Source of the DNA: Viola odorata
Lineage: Eukaryota; Streptophyta; Magnoliopsida; Malpighiales; Violaceae
Assembly (NCBI GenBank): GCA_963691705.1
Contig: OY829541.1
Span: forward strand, 11,030,564-11,094,563
Length of the DNA: 64,000 bases
Reading direction: 5' to 3'
Below the pieces are notes generated by a model. That model was given only the letters and a program-made list of their open reading frames with translations. It was not told where the DNA came from and did no database searches. This document shows, piece after piece, positions 56,205 through 64,000 of this stretch. Made by a program: the position numbers and the translations under genes. Every line of letters starts with the position of its first letter. Position 1 is the first letter of the stretch.

Positions 56205-56585
56205 TCAGGCATTGGACCCGGCATCCTCATCAGGCATGGTGGGAATATCCCTCAGGGCATCCGACACCAGAGTCAGATCGGTGGAGGAAACCCTCATGCC
56301 CTTCAAGCAGCATCCCAGCAAATCCTTCCTCTGCTGCAGCATGGCAATGACCACCTGGATGCGGGAGACAGCGGTGGCCAACTTCGACACGCTCTCTAAA
56401 GGATGGAAATCCTCAAGAGAGGTGGCACCTTGCCTGGACAGGAGCGGAGTCATCATCCCCTGAAGCTCCAGGATGTCCTCAAAGGTCTTAATCAGCATAT
56501 TTTCTAGAAAGTCGATGCCACCATCATTAAGATTTCTCAGACTGTGAGCCTTTGAGAGCAAATTTTTTTTGGTCAAATCATCCAT
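56205..56585 (-). CDS. E2 antisense gene D': small helical protein, 126 aa
   Basis: Open from ATG 56585 (MDDLTKKNLLSKAHSLRNLN) to a stop at 56205 with no break, ending MPDEDAGSNA. It aligns along its whole length with gene D of E4. Shared blocks are FLE-M-IKT-ED-LEL, TPLLSRQ, LEDF-PLES--KLAT, MLQQRKDLL-CCLKGMR and ALR--P--P-ED. There are no Cys/His metal sites, signal peptide or membrane segment. The pattern of hydrophobics every three to four residues suggests helical bundles. It is the only member of the E2 cassette without a nonsense codon. It is the first gene inside the 3' LTR, read away from it. Function unknown; no known family recognised. Confidence 0.6.
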   Translation of the reverse strand: MDDLTKKNLLSKAHSLRNLNDGGIDFLENMLIKTFEDILELQGMMTPLLSRQGATSLEDFHPLESVSKLATAVSRIQVVIAMLQQRKDLLGCCLKGMRVSSTDLTLVSDALRDIPTMPDEDAGSNA

Positions 56586-56645
56586 GATGAGACTATGGGA
56601 AGAAATGTGAAAAAGATGAGAAAAATTTACGCGGTGGAAGTTCAA

Positions 56646-56652
56646 ATTTATA
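56646..56652 (-). promoter_or_regulatory. TATA-like box upstream of D'
   Basis: Reverse complement reads TATAAAT, about 60 bases upstream of the D' ATG. The matching TATAAAT of gene D in E4 has nearly the same spacing. Confidence 0.5.
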
Positions 56653-56796
56653 AGGCCTGAAGAAGATGCAGTTGAAAAGACGTAGCCCTCAAAAACTGAG
56701 CCACCCCGTTATCTAGAGAACCGTCAGACAGGACGCGGAAACAAAAGGAAGCGTTAGCCCTTGGTAAACACTCAGACTCATTTTCAGTTGGGCTTA

Positions 56797-57366
56797 TGAT
56801 AACAATTGAGGCAATTCTAGGGGTATTTTCGCCTTTACCCCAGCGTTAGAGACCGGAATACTGTATCATCTATCGGGCGCCTGCCGTGGAGGTTGTCGCC
56901 CCTCTCGAAGAGAGGAACCCTGGGATGGTCGACATCAGCGGGGGGGAGAGGGTCTCACACGTTATCTGCCTACACGCACGACGTTATCCCATCCCAGGCC
57001 AGCCATGACGTCACTCAAGGCATTATCTTCCCCAGATAATGCCCCCGACCAGAGGTAACACCCACATTCTACCTAACCAGGCGTGACGTCACTTGGAGGA
57101 CTGGGGCGTTATCTTCCCTAGATAACGCCCACCCCTAGAGGTACCACCTTCTCACGCCTATAAATACCTCACTCTTCAAAACGAGGGGTAAGCCTAAGAT
57201 CGCTTGCTGAATCACTATCATTTTACTACACCTACTGACTTAAGCATCAGAGTGTCTACGCTGGAGCCCCCCTCCGGCGCTTTGCAGGTACACCGTACGG
57301 CGACTACAGTAACTCCGAACGACCATCGTCCTCACCCCCGATTCTCCAAAAGTCCGAATCTTATCA
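56797..57366 (+). repeat. E2 3' LTR
   Basis: 570 bp, TGATAACAATTGAGG to GAATCTTATCA, followed by the CTCAA duplication. TATAAATA at 57159-57166. The base run just upstream (TTTTCAGTTGGGCTTA) is not a typical polypurine tract. Confidence 0.9.
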
Positions 57367-57371
57367 CTCAA

Positions 57372-57949
57372 CAAATAAATTAGTTGCAAAGATCAATCAA
57401 CTAAATACTTGTTAGGCTGGAGTATAAGATATATAGATGTATTAAAATCAAAGAAAGCTCAATTTTTCAAGAAGACTTAAGTAAATCACAAAATTTCGTT
57501 TTTGATTAAATTTGTGAAATTATGGTTTGCAACTTGTAAACTTGATATCTCTCAACTCTGACCACCAAATCGAATGATTCTTTTTGCTATGAGTCTGAAA
57601 TACTCTCTAGTATTTTGTATTTTCTTTTTTGTTCTGAGTTTTTTTTTTTTTTTTTTACTTTAAGAACGAATAACAATTAAATAAAGACTCTTTCTAGTAT
57701 TTTGTGACTCTTTTGTGGACAGAAACAAGCTAATTTAAAGACACACAAATCGCACAACGATTTGTTTAACAAGACACACAAAACAAGATCTAGAACCCTA
57801 GATCGACTTGACACACAAATAACTAATACAAGCACACAAGAAGATTGGTTATAGAACAGATAGGAAAAGAACCAATCTCAACAAGGAAAACTAAAAATTA
57901 AAAGATAAATAGATACCAAACCTTGAACGCCTTGAGCTCCGCTACCAAC
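57372..57949 (-). other. E1 leader, PBS-proximal part
   Basis: AT-rich sequence between the E2 insertion point and the E1 5' LTR, including a T run near 57640. No ORF of note. It is the second half of the E1 leader, split by E2. Confidence 0.55.
57934..57947 (-). other. E1 primer binding site
   Basis: Minus strand TGGTAGCGGAGCTC begins two bases after the LTR end ATCA. A TGG start matches the CCA end of a tRNA. The same TGGTAGCGG core follows the E5 5' LTR, suggesting a related primer tRNA; the tRNA itself is not identified here. Confidence 0.55.
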
Positions 57950-58706
57950 TGATACGATCCTAGTTGCGTAGGATGCGTAACGAGTACTTTCTTGATCTAG
58001 TTCGAAAGATTGGATTTTCAGAATGCGGAATACTTAACTCTCTTGAGTGGTTAACCCTCCTAGCAACTTGTGCTAAGCAACCTAAGCTAAACAATCGAGG
58101 TTCTTGACTCGAACCCCTAACCCTGTATTCAACTTGTGAATACCAACCTAGGATGAAACGAAACAATAGGGGTTTGAACTCTCGGTCTTTTACTTGCAAA
58201 TCGACTTAAGCGTTCGGACTTAAGAAGCAATAAGGTTCACACGTGAACAATTGAGAAAATCGTCTCTGTTTTAATTGATTGAAAATAACTTAACTGATAA
58301 TAAAAAGGTGGATCCTTTAAATAGGAGAAACCCTAAATCCTTACAATAGGAAACCTTCTCCTAATAGAACTCCTAATTAATTAATTAAAATAAATCCAAA
58401 CTAATTTACTTAATTAATAAAATAACTAATTAAAAATAGAAAGTCTGAAGTTTCCTTCTTGGACTCAAAGCTGGCCATCGTTGAGGCATTCAGCACATCG
58501 TCGTTGGTGGCATGCCTCTAAGGCTTAGTGGCATGCCGCTAGCTACTGCCAACATTTGGCCCAAAATTCCTACTTGGTGGCATGCCTCTAACTACTGCCC
58601 ATTTTCGACCCAAAATCCTCTTCTTGGCGGCATGCCTCTAAGCACTGTCCAAAATTTCCAAAACGCTAATTTCTGCTCGTTCGTTCCAGTGCTTGGGATC
58701 GCATCA
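57950..58706 (-). repeat. E1 5' LTR
   Basis: Minus-strand LTR from 58706 (TGATGCGATCCC) to 57950 (GATCGTATCA). About 757 bp; it retains an AT-rich segment missing from the 3' LTR. It contains the same GGCATGCCTCTAA words. Confidence 0.75.
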
Positions 58707-58916
58707 ACTGTGGCCAAGACTGCAGATTGTCTGTCTTGGCCAAGATTGCAGCCAAGACTGCTGATTATCTATTTTTTACTCCAAAGATAGCTTTTCTCCA
58801 TTCTTTCTGCCTCTTTGAATATCTGCACAAGCAAGGGGATTCTAAGTAGTTTTGCCATCCAATTTGCCATAATTAGATAACAAAAACATAGGAATTAAAC
58901 CGTCAATCAATTATCA
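58707..58916 (-). repeat. E0b: LTR, minus orientation, right part (split by E1)
   Basis: Minus-strand 5' part of the LTR whose remainder is at 2470-3640. It begins TGATAATTGATTGACGG at 58916 and carries several CTTGGCCAAGA/CAGCCAAGACTGC words like the other half. It starts with ACTGT (58707-58711), the second copy of the E1 target duplication (one mismatch to ACTGC). Confidence 0.5.
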
Positions 58917-58934
58917 AAACTGTCAAACACAAAT

Positions 58935-59053
58935 ACCGTACCGTGTCGAACTTAGTTCGGACGGTAATTCGGTATACCGAATAGTAAAAAATTGAAAAAA
59001 AATACTGACCGAATTTATGAAATTACGGTACGTTAATTCGGTGGACAACCCTA
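58935..59053. repeat. Fragment of a hAT-like miniature element (tentative)
   Basis: CGGTA-rich sequence (ACGGTAATTCGGTATACCG) ending GGTGGACAACCCTAG. The ending resembles the inverted terminus of short hAT-type elements in plants. The other end is not clear. Confidence 0.3.
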
Positions 59054-60158
59054 GAGGTACGGGTGTTCAACGATTTTACAAAACCGAACTTTCAATTTTT
59101 TGAAACTGAATTTAGCCTTGTTCGGTTAGTAATTAACCAAACTTTTAAAGTTCAGTTTTGGAAGATAATTATCCGAAACTTTAATTGAAACGGAAGTGAT
59201 ATTGAAAATTTCGGTTAACCATTCTAACCGAAATTTTGTGACCTAATATATAAGTGTTTTTTTTCCAGTCATTATTTTATTTCTTCATTTTTAGACAGAG
59301 GTAGGACTTCTTTCTTCTCCTCTCTCTCTCCCTCTTGCTCCACCATCACCTCCTCCAAATCCAATCCTCTGTCGTCCTCTCTCCTTTCTCTCCTCAGCCT
59401 CTGTCCTCCAACCTCTCTCCTCCGACCGAGACCCTCTAGCCAACTCCTCTCCCCTCCGGACTCTCCTCTCCTCCGATAAAGTTCCTTTCCTGTCGGTGCT
59501 CCCTCGGTCGTGTTTGTCCTACTCATGGTGGTGAATTTTTCATCGGGGTCAGTCATACTCGTGCAGGTTTTTCTTTCCTTGTTTGGTACAAGCTTTTGGT
59601 CCTATCATTGTGGGTATTGTTAGGATTTATTAATATCCTAATATATTTTTGGTTCAAGGTTTTAGGGTTAAATAAGAAAATTTCGTAACATTTTGTGGTT
59701 GAATTAGTTTTGATTTGCGTTCGGGTAGTCTAATTTGGCCGAGATTTGGTGGTAATTGGAATCTGGTGGCTGACAGCGGTGCTGGATGTTTAAAGGAAGA
59801 AGATGAGTTTGAGTGTTTTAGGGTTTGTTGGTTAATTTGGCTGCTGGTTGTGATTTTTGGAGGTTGAGCCACTTGGGTTGCTTAGGCCCATCAAAAACTG
59901 GGTCTTGTTCTTGGTTTGGTGAGGTTAGTAAGGGTTGTGGGCCGAATTGGGTTTGCCCATTTGATTGTTGGGTTTGAATGTTGTTTCATAATGAGTTTTA
60001 AGAGTTCGGAAGTTCGGAAACGAAATAATTTTGGAAAAATAAATTACGAATAATAATTTAGTCAATTACGGAACGGAAGAGACTTAGAAAATTTCGGAAT
60101 GAACAAAACCGAACTTTAAAATTCAGTTTTCTACCGAAATAACCATTGAACACCCCTA
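59054..60158. mobile_element. Putative non-autonomous hAT-like DNA transposon
   Basis: Left end GAGGTACGGGTGTTCAACG. The right end, reverse complemented, is TAGGGGTGTTCAATGG, so the termini are inverted and share GGGTGTTCAA. Subterminal sequences are also inverted (ACCGAACTTT left; AAAGTTCGGTTTT when the right end is read inward). CCCTAGA-like words flank both ends and may be a target duplication. No transposase. The interior has a CT-rich block (59290-59480) and other unassigned sequence; the minus-strand frame 59272-59556 is low complexity. Confidence 0.4.
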
Positions 60159-60677
60159 GATAGAGAGTGAGATTACTCTATATATGAAATGAAATGGGGT
60201 GGTGGATATATTTTCGAAGGTTAACTGACGTCAACTGCTATTTTTTAAAAGTATATATTTTTATGATCTTTTATATTAAAAGTATATGTGTTTGTTTCAT
60301 TTGATAGTTATTTTTTAAATATAATAATAATATAATATAATTAGAAATTGATAAATTCGAGTCATATTTTAAAATATCAGTTAGTACAATTTTATTAATA
60401 AAATAGTTAATATCTCAAGCATAATTCGTTAAAAAATAGTTCAGTTTGGCCCATGAATTTTTAGATCTGTTAATTCACAGTTTTGTCTGGTTCTCCTACC
60501 AAAACCGGTATGAATTCAACCGTGTAAGATTTCACCATAAACCCCTATTCTGGACCGTCGATCTTACCCCTATCTAACGGACGTTACCCTAATCAATAAA
60601 AAGAGTAACTCTTTATCGTCTAGTCGCTACAAAAACCGAAAAGCAGAATTATCGGTCACACAACACACTGAGCAAAG
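60159..60677 (+). promoter_or_regulatory. Upstream region of the 14-3-3 gene
   Basis: AT-rich intergenic DNA up to about 60450, then a more mixed region. The 5' UTR probably lies in the last 80-100 bases before ATG 60678. No convincing TATA box was picked out; AATAAAAAG at about 60595 is the nearest candidate. Confidence 0.4.
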
Positions 60678-63058
60678 ATGGAGAAGGAAAGAGAGCAGCA
60701 GGTTTACTTGGCCAGACTTGCCGAACAAGCCGAAAGATACGATGGTGATTCCTTTATTCGTAGTGTAGTTTGATCTGATCTAATCTAACCTTACGATGAG
60801 TTTCCGGTTCATTTGCTAATGCTAGGGATTGAACTTGTTTGACGTATTGCAGAGATGGTTGAGGCGATGAAGAAAGTTGCAAGATTGGATGTGGAGCTGA
60901 CGGTGGAGGAGAGGAATTTGGTTTCTGTGGGTTACAAGAATGTGATTGGGGCGAGGAGGGCGTCCTGGCGGATATTGTCTTCCATTGAACAGAAGGAGGA
61001 GGCCAAGGGACATGAACAGAATGTGAAGAGGATTAAAGATTACAGGCAAAAGGTTGAAGATGAACTTGCTAAGATCTGCAATGATATCTTATCTGTCATT
61101 GATGACCATCTCCTTCCGTCTTCCTCGTCTGGGGAATCAACTGTCTTTTACCATAAGATGTGAGATTCTTTACGCTATTTTCATTGCTCTAGAACTGTTG
61201 GGTGTGACAGGAAAAAAACTCTAGAGTAGGAAATTTCATGATGTTTGCTTTTGATCTTTAGACCTTTCAAGGATAGATGATAAGCTTTGAGTGAGATTGC
61301 ATGTTTAGTTTTTGGGTGCATTGTGTATCACTCAGAGTCGGAATATTTCTGGGTGTGAGGGTAAGTTTATGCAAACCCCAGTTAATAAAGAAAAAAAAAG
61401 GCAACCATATGGAGTTGTCGATCAATGTTTTGTTTCCCCACAAATTTATTAGGCTACTCTCTATGAAATGTAGATAACTTGTGTTTTTTTTCCTCCTGTT
61501 TTATGACAACTTTTTGCGGATTATATGTGCATTGTGTATCACTCCTTCAACAGAATTCACAGTCTCAAATTTCTTATATTGCCAACATCTGTTTCTACAA
61601 TCCATTTCTTATTTTACATTGCTCAAACATGTTGATGTTTAGGTTTGTTCATTTTGTTGTTTTTCCTGATGTCAGGAAAGGAGACTATTACCGTTATTTA
61701 GCTGAGTTTAAATCTGCTAATGATCGTAAAGAAGCTGCCGAACAGTCCCTGAAGGCTTATGAGGTGTCCTATTTTCCTTCTGCTGGCATCTTTTTCTTCC
61801 TATAGTATGCTACTTCAAAAAAATTATATATATTTCAAATTGGGCATTTAGAGTATAACTGTGTTGTTCTTCCTAATGCAGGCCGCCACCTCCACTGCCG
61901 CCACAGATCTGGCTCCTACTCATCCGATCAGACTGGGCCTGGCACTGAACTATTCCGTTTTCTACTATGAGATTTTGAATTCCCCTGAGAGGTTAGCATG
62001 CTAAATGCTGGCTCTATCTTCTTTCTTTACTTCTGACTGGTTTATATATTGTTTCTGTTATAGATCCGTAGCATCTTCAAACTACATTGCATAACATCTT
62101 ATTTTTATACAACATCTTTCCTATGCAGGGCATGCCATCTGGCTAAACAAGCATTTGATGAAGCTATAGCGGAACTTGATAGCCTCAATGAAGAATCATA
62201 CAAGGACAGCACTCTCATCATGCAGCTGCTTAGGGATAATCTCACTTTGTGGACCTCAGATCTGCCTGAGGAGGGAGGTAAGCGCCGTCTCTATTTCATT
62301 TATTTGGTTGATTATTCTTCTGTTGACACAATGACTTGACATCATAGGTGTCTATATCACTCAAAATTCTGAGACAATAAAATAAAATAAGAAATCCAGT
62401 TATCTTTCAACTTCGTTTTAGTCTACCAGAAGAAAGACGATAGGATTTAGCTTGAAGTCCTGATAGCTGGTCTTGAAAGTTAATGAATTCAGCCTATAGT
62501 AGAAATATTGACAGGTACCCAAAAGTTCTGGATTATAGGTAAACACAAAGCTGCCAGATGTAGTTGAGCCTTTGGGTTGGGGCTCTAGTTTATTGAGATA
62601 TTTCCTTGAGAAACACTTTTTATTTCTTCCATTTTGTAATTCAAATCATGACATAGACAGCTTGATTTATGTCAAACAGGTTGAGTGACTGGTTTCAAGT
62701 TGCTATTTTATCCAGAATTTTTGCTGTGAATGCTTTTTGTTGGAGATGTTATGCTTGTTGTTTTCTTTCTTTTATATACTGTCACTTGATAACTGTTGAT
62801 CAAAGCTCAAGTAAAACCATGAAATTGATAGCAAATGCTATCCAACTCTTTAACAAGACGTATGCAATTTGGCAGGTGAGCAATCTAAGGGTGAAGAACC
62901 TCCTTCTGAGGTAAGCTAAGTCTGAGCTTTCAGGATGTACACAAGTATATGCACTCACGGACATAATCGTTTAAGCTCATTAATGGGTGGTGTCACACTT
63001 GGTTAAATTTGTCATTCTCTGCCCCATTGCTGATGGCAATTGTTTTTTGCAGAAGTAA
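60678..63058 (+). CDS. 14-3-3 protein, epsilon-group type, 252-254 aa
   Basis: Adaptor that binds phosphoserine/phosphothreonine motifs on client proteins as a dimer in cytosol and nucleus. Exons 60678-60744, 60853-61159, 61676-61763, 61882-61991, 62129-62277 and 62876-62910, then a last exon at 63053 or 63056; all introns are GT-AG and keep the frame. Start [20 protein letters not shown]. Signatures: [23 protein letters not shown] and [18 protein letters not shown]. Phosphopeptide-pocket residues are present: Lys51, Arg58, Arg131, Tyr132, Asn177, Asn228, with Trp232. The C-terminal tail is short ([11 protein letters not shown]). The last acceptor is TTTTTTGCAGAAGTAA, so splicing gives a stop at once, with or without one Lys. 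Retaining the last intron gives Val-Ser-stop. Intron number beyond the usual non-epsilon pattern supports the epsilon group. Intact. Confidence 0.93.
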
Positions 63059-63687
63059 TTGGCACGGAAGAGAGGAATATTAGGGTTGGGTCTGGTGATT
63101 GGGTGAAGACTCCTTTTAGTAGCAGTAGTAGTAGATTTAGTCAACGACGGAGCAAGGACCATGGTTTGTATCAATTTGCTCAAGATGTGTTTTCAAGTTG
63201 TTGTTGTCTTCCTTTCTTTCAGAATGGTTCTTACTTTGGAGTTTGTTTTTCTGTTGTATGCTTCCGAACTTTGCGCCTTTTAAGTCCAGTTATACTGGTT
63301 GCTGAAATCTTTCCTGGCTTGTTTCATTCCTTTATATATTTGTTGTGGTCTGTGGTATGTCATTGCTTATGACAAACGATTAATCATCCTCTTGAGTAGA
63401 TTGCTGTCATGGTATACAAAGTAGAAGCTTTATTCATTTTGCATTCGATCAAAATTACTTAATTTCATATAGTTGGGTCATGGCTCCTGTCATATGCACG
63501 GAGCTGGGTGAGCACATAATGATTTGAAGTTGTAGTTTTGAATGGTACATTCAATCGTCGGAGGTACATTCAATATATCTTAGTACACAGACAGCAATGG
63601 ATTGAGTTCCGCTCCAAATATAAGATGAGTATTTACTATTTAGTAAGAGGTGTTGACTCTAGTTGATGTAACTGCCATCAAGTACCT
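63059..63687 (+). other. 3' UTR of the 14-3-3 gene and convergent intergenic space
   Basis: The part just after the stop (to about 63170) stays open in one frame but is 3' UTR by the splicing model. No poly(A) site can be fixed. The rest separates two converging genes. Confidence 0.5.
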
Positions 63688-64000
63688 CTATTTCTTGTCA
63701 ACGATCTTGTTATTTAGAGGAGGAAGGTGCAGATCAAGCAGAAATATTTTCAAGAGCTTGATGAATTCCTTTGGCTTCTCAATATTGAAGACATGCCCTG
63801 TGTTCTTGATGACCACCAAATGAGCATTGTCCCCTACATGGCTGTGGCAGGAAAGAGTACATGCATTATTAGAATTGGAGTCGTGACAGTGGACAGTAGC
63901 ATAATTAGGCTTTAAGACACTAACTTTTTTAATCTGCGGCCCAGTGCCAATGGGAAAACCTGGTCGTGTTCTCCCCAGATGATCAAAGTTGGCTGCATGA
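63688..64000 (-). CDS. Alpha/beta-hydrolase, C-terminal exons (cut by window edge)
   Basis: Minus strand. The exon from the window edge to 63925 reads MQPTLIIWGEHDQVFPLALG. After an 83-bp intron (63924-63842, GTTAGT...CCACAG) the last exon (63841-63688) reads HVGDNAHLVVIKNTGHVFNI and ends IVDKK. The WGEHDQVFP Asp and the NTGH-FNIEKP His are the acid and base of the catalytic triad of plant alpha/beta-hydrolases; the nucleophile Ser would lie upstream, beyond the window. Substrate cannot be told. An unspliced reading of the + strand here gives only an accidental ORF (63727-63915). Transcribed towards the 14-3-3 gene. Confidence 0.8.
   Translation of the reverse strand, partial: HAANFDHLGRTRPGFPIGTGPQIKKVSVLKPNYATVHCHDSNSNNACTLSCHSHVGDNAHLVVIKNTGHVFNIEKPKEFIKLLKIFLLDLHLPPLNNKIVDKK

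Larger units (their letters stand above)
7497..57366 (+). mobile_element. E2: Tat/Retand-type Ty3/gypsy retrotransposon (outer), interrupted by E3
   Basis: LTRs of 568 and 570 bp (7497-8064, 56797-57366) with TGATAA/TTATCA ends, flanked by perfect 5-bp duplications CTCAA (7492-7496, 57367-57371). Order on the plus strand: LTR, PBS, gag (split by E3 at 9236), protease, RT, RNase H, second RNase H, integrase, short repeats, then an antisense cassette A'-D' and the 3' LTR. Without E3 and its duplication it is about 16.1 kb. Many nonsense codons make it non-functional. The two LTRs differ at visibly more sites than those of E4, in line with an older insertion. Confidence 0.9.
3641..58706 (-). mobile_element. 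E1: Ty3/gypsy element with gag-protease only, minus strand, interrupted by E2
   Basis: The two LTRs (3641-4226 and 57950-58706) face the same way on the minus strand, share long runs of identity and have TGAT...ATCA ends. They are flanked by ACTGC/ACTGT. On the minus strand the order is 5' LTR, PBS, leader, gag, protease, a repeat-bearing linker, a non-coding stretch, PPT and 3' LTR. No reverse transcriptase, RNase H or integrase remains between protease and 3' LTR, so it could move only with enzymes from a relative. E2 (7497-57366) interrupts its leader. Nonsense codons in gag and a large LTR indel show that it is old. Confidence 0.8.

Noticed and set aside
59272..59556. 94-codon minus-strand frame rich in Arg/Glu
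   Set aside because: It is the complement of a CT-rich low-complexity stretch inside the hAT-like element.
63040..63372. 110-codon frame continuing after the 14-3-3 tail as extra coding exons
   Set aside because: In the frame set by splicing, the acceptor at 63053 leads straight to TAA; the longer frame has no 14-3-3 or other similarity and reads as 3' UTR.
63727..63915. 62-codon plus-strand frame at the right end
   Set aside because: Antisense shadow of the alpha/beta-hydrolase exons.

Overview
This is nuclear DNA from a flowering plant, probably a eudicot; the species cannot be told from the sequence. Roughly the first 60 kb is a nest of LTR retrotransposons. Only the last 3.5 kb (60.6-64.0 kb) is host gene space: a complete 14-3-3 gene and the 3' end of a convergent alpha/beta-hydrolase gene. 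The evidence is the matched LTR pairs, target-site duplications (TSDs), primer binding sites, Ty3/gypsy and Ty1/copia protein motifs, GT-AG introns and AT-rich plant-style intergenic DNA.

The nest has five levels. Level 0 is old LTR material (E0a on +, E0b on -) at 1-3640 and 58707-58916. E1 is a minus-strand Ty3/gypsy element with gag and protease only (3641-58706), inserted in E0b. E2 is a Tat/Retand-type Ty3/gypsy element (+, 7497-57366, TSD CTCAA) inserted in the E1 leader. E3 is a coding-poor Ogre-like element with 2.5-kb LTRs (+, 9236-42978), inserted in the E2 gag. E4, a second Tat/Retand-type element (+, 12413-26885, TSD TTTTA), and E5, a Sirevirus-like copia element (+, 30010-37808, TSD GAATT), both inserted in E3. 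Joining the flanks at each TSD restores the interrupted sequence, and this fixes the order of insertion.

The most notable feature is an antisense gene cassette between integrase and the 3' LTR, found in both E2 and E4. On the minus strand, reading away from the 3' LTR, it has four genes in the same order. D is about 126 aa and helical. C is about 140 aa, acidic, ending YW-DED. B and A are about 680-706 aa, intron-containing, with a globular domain like the 'putative plant transposon' (Transposase_28/plant-mobile-domain-like) family followed by a basic/disordered part and a C-terminal coiled coil. In E4, genes A, B and C are open after conventional splicing, although the sense gag-pol has frameshifts and a deletion of the RNase H-integrase junction. 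In E2 most of the cassette carries nonsense codons, but D' is open. TATA-like boxes lie upstream of several of these genes.

Other unusual structure: E3 carries at least five separate tandem-repeat arrays (65, 34, 70 and 110 bp units, plus LTR minisatellites) and two small unidentified ORFs. The E2/E4 Gag has an arginine/serine-rich stretch like SR splicing factors. The E5 LTR has an array of near-perfect palindromes. The 14-3-3 gene ends at a NAGNAG acceptor lying directly on its stop codon.

All calls come from reading the sequence; no database search was run. LTR boundaries are exact where a TSD is quoted and approximate elsewhere.
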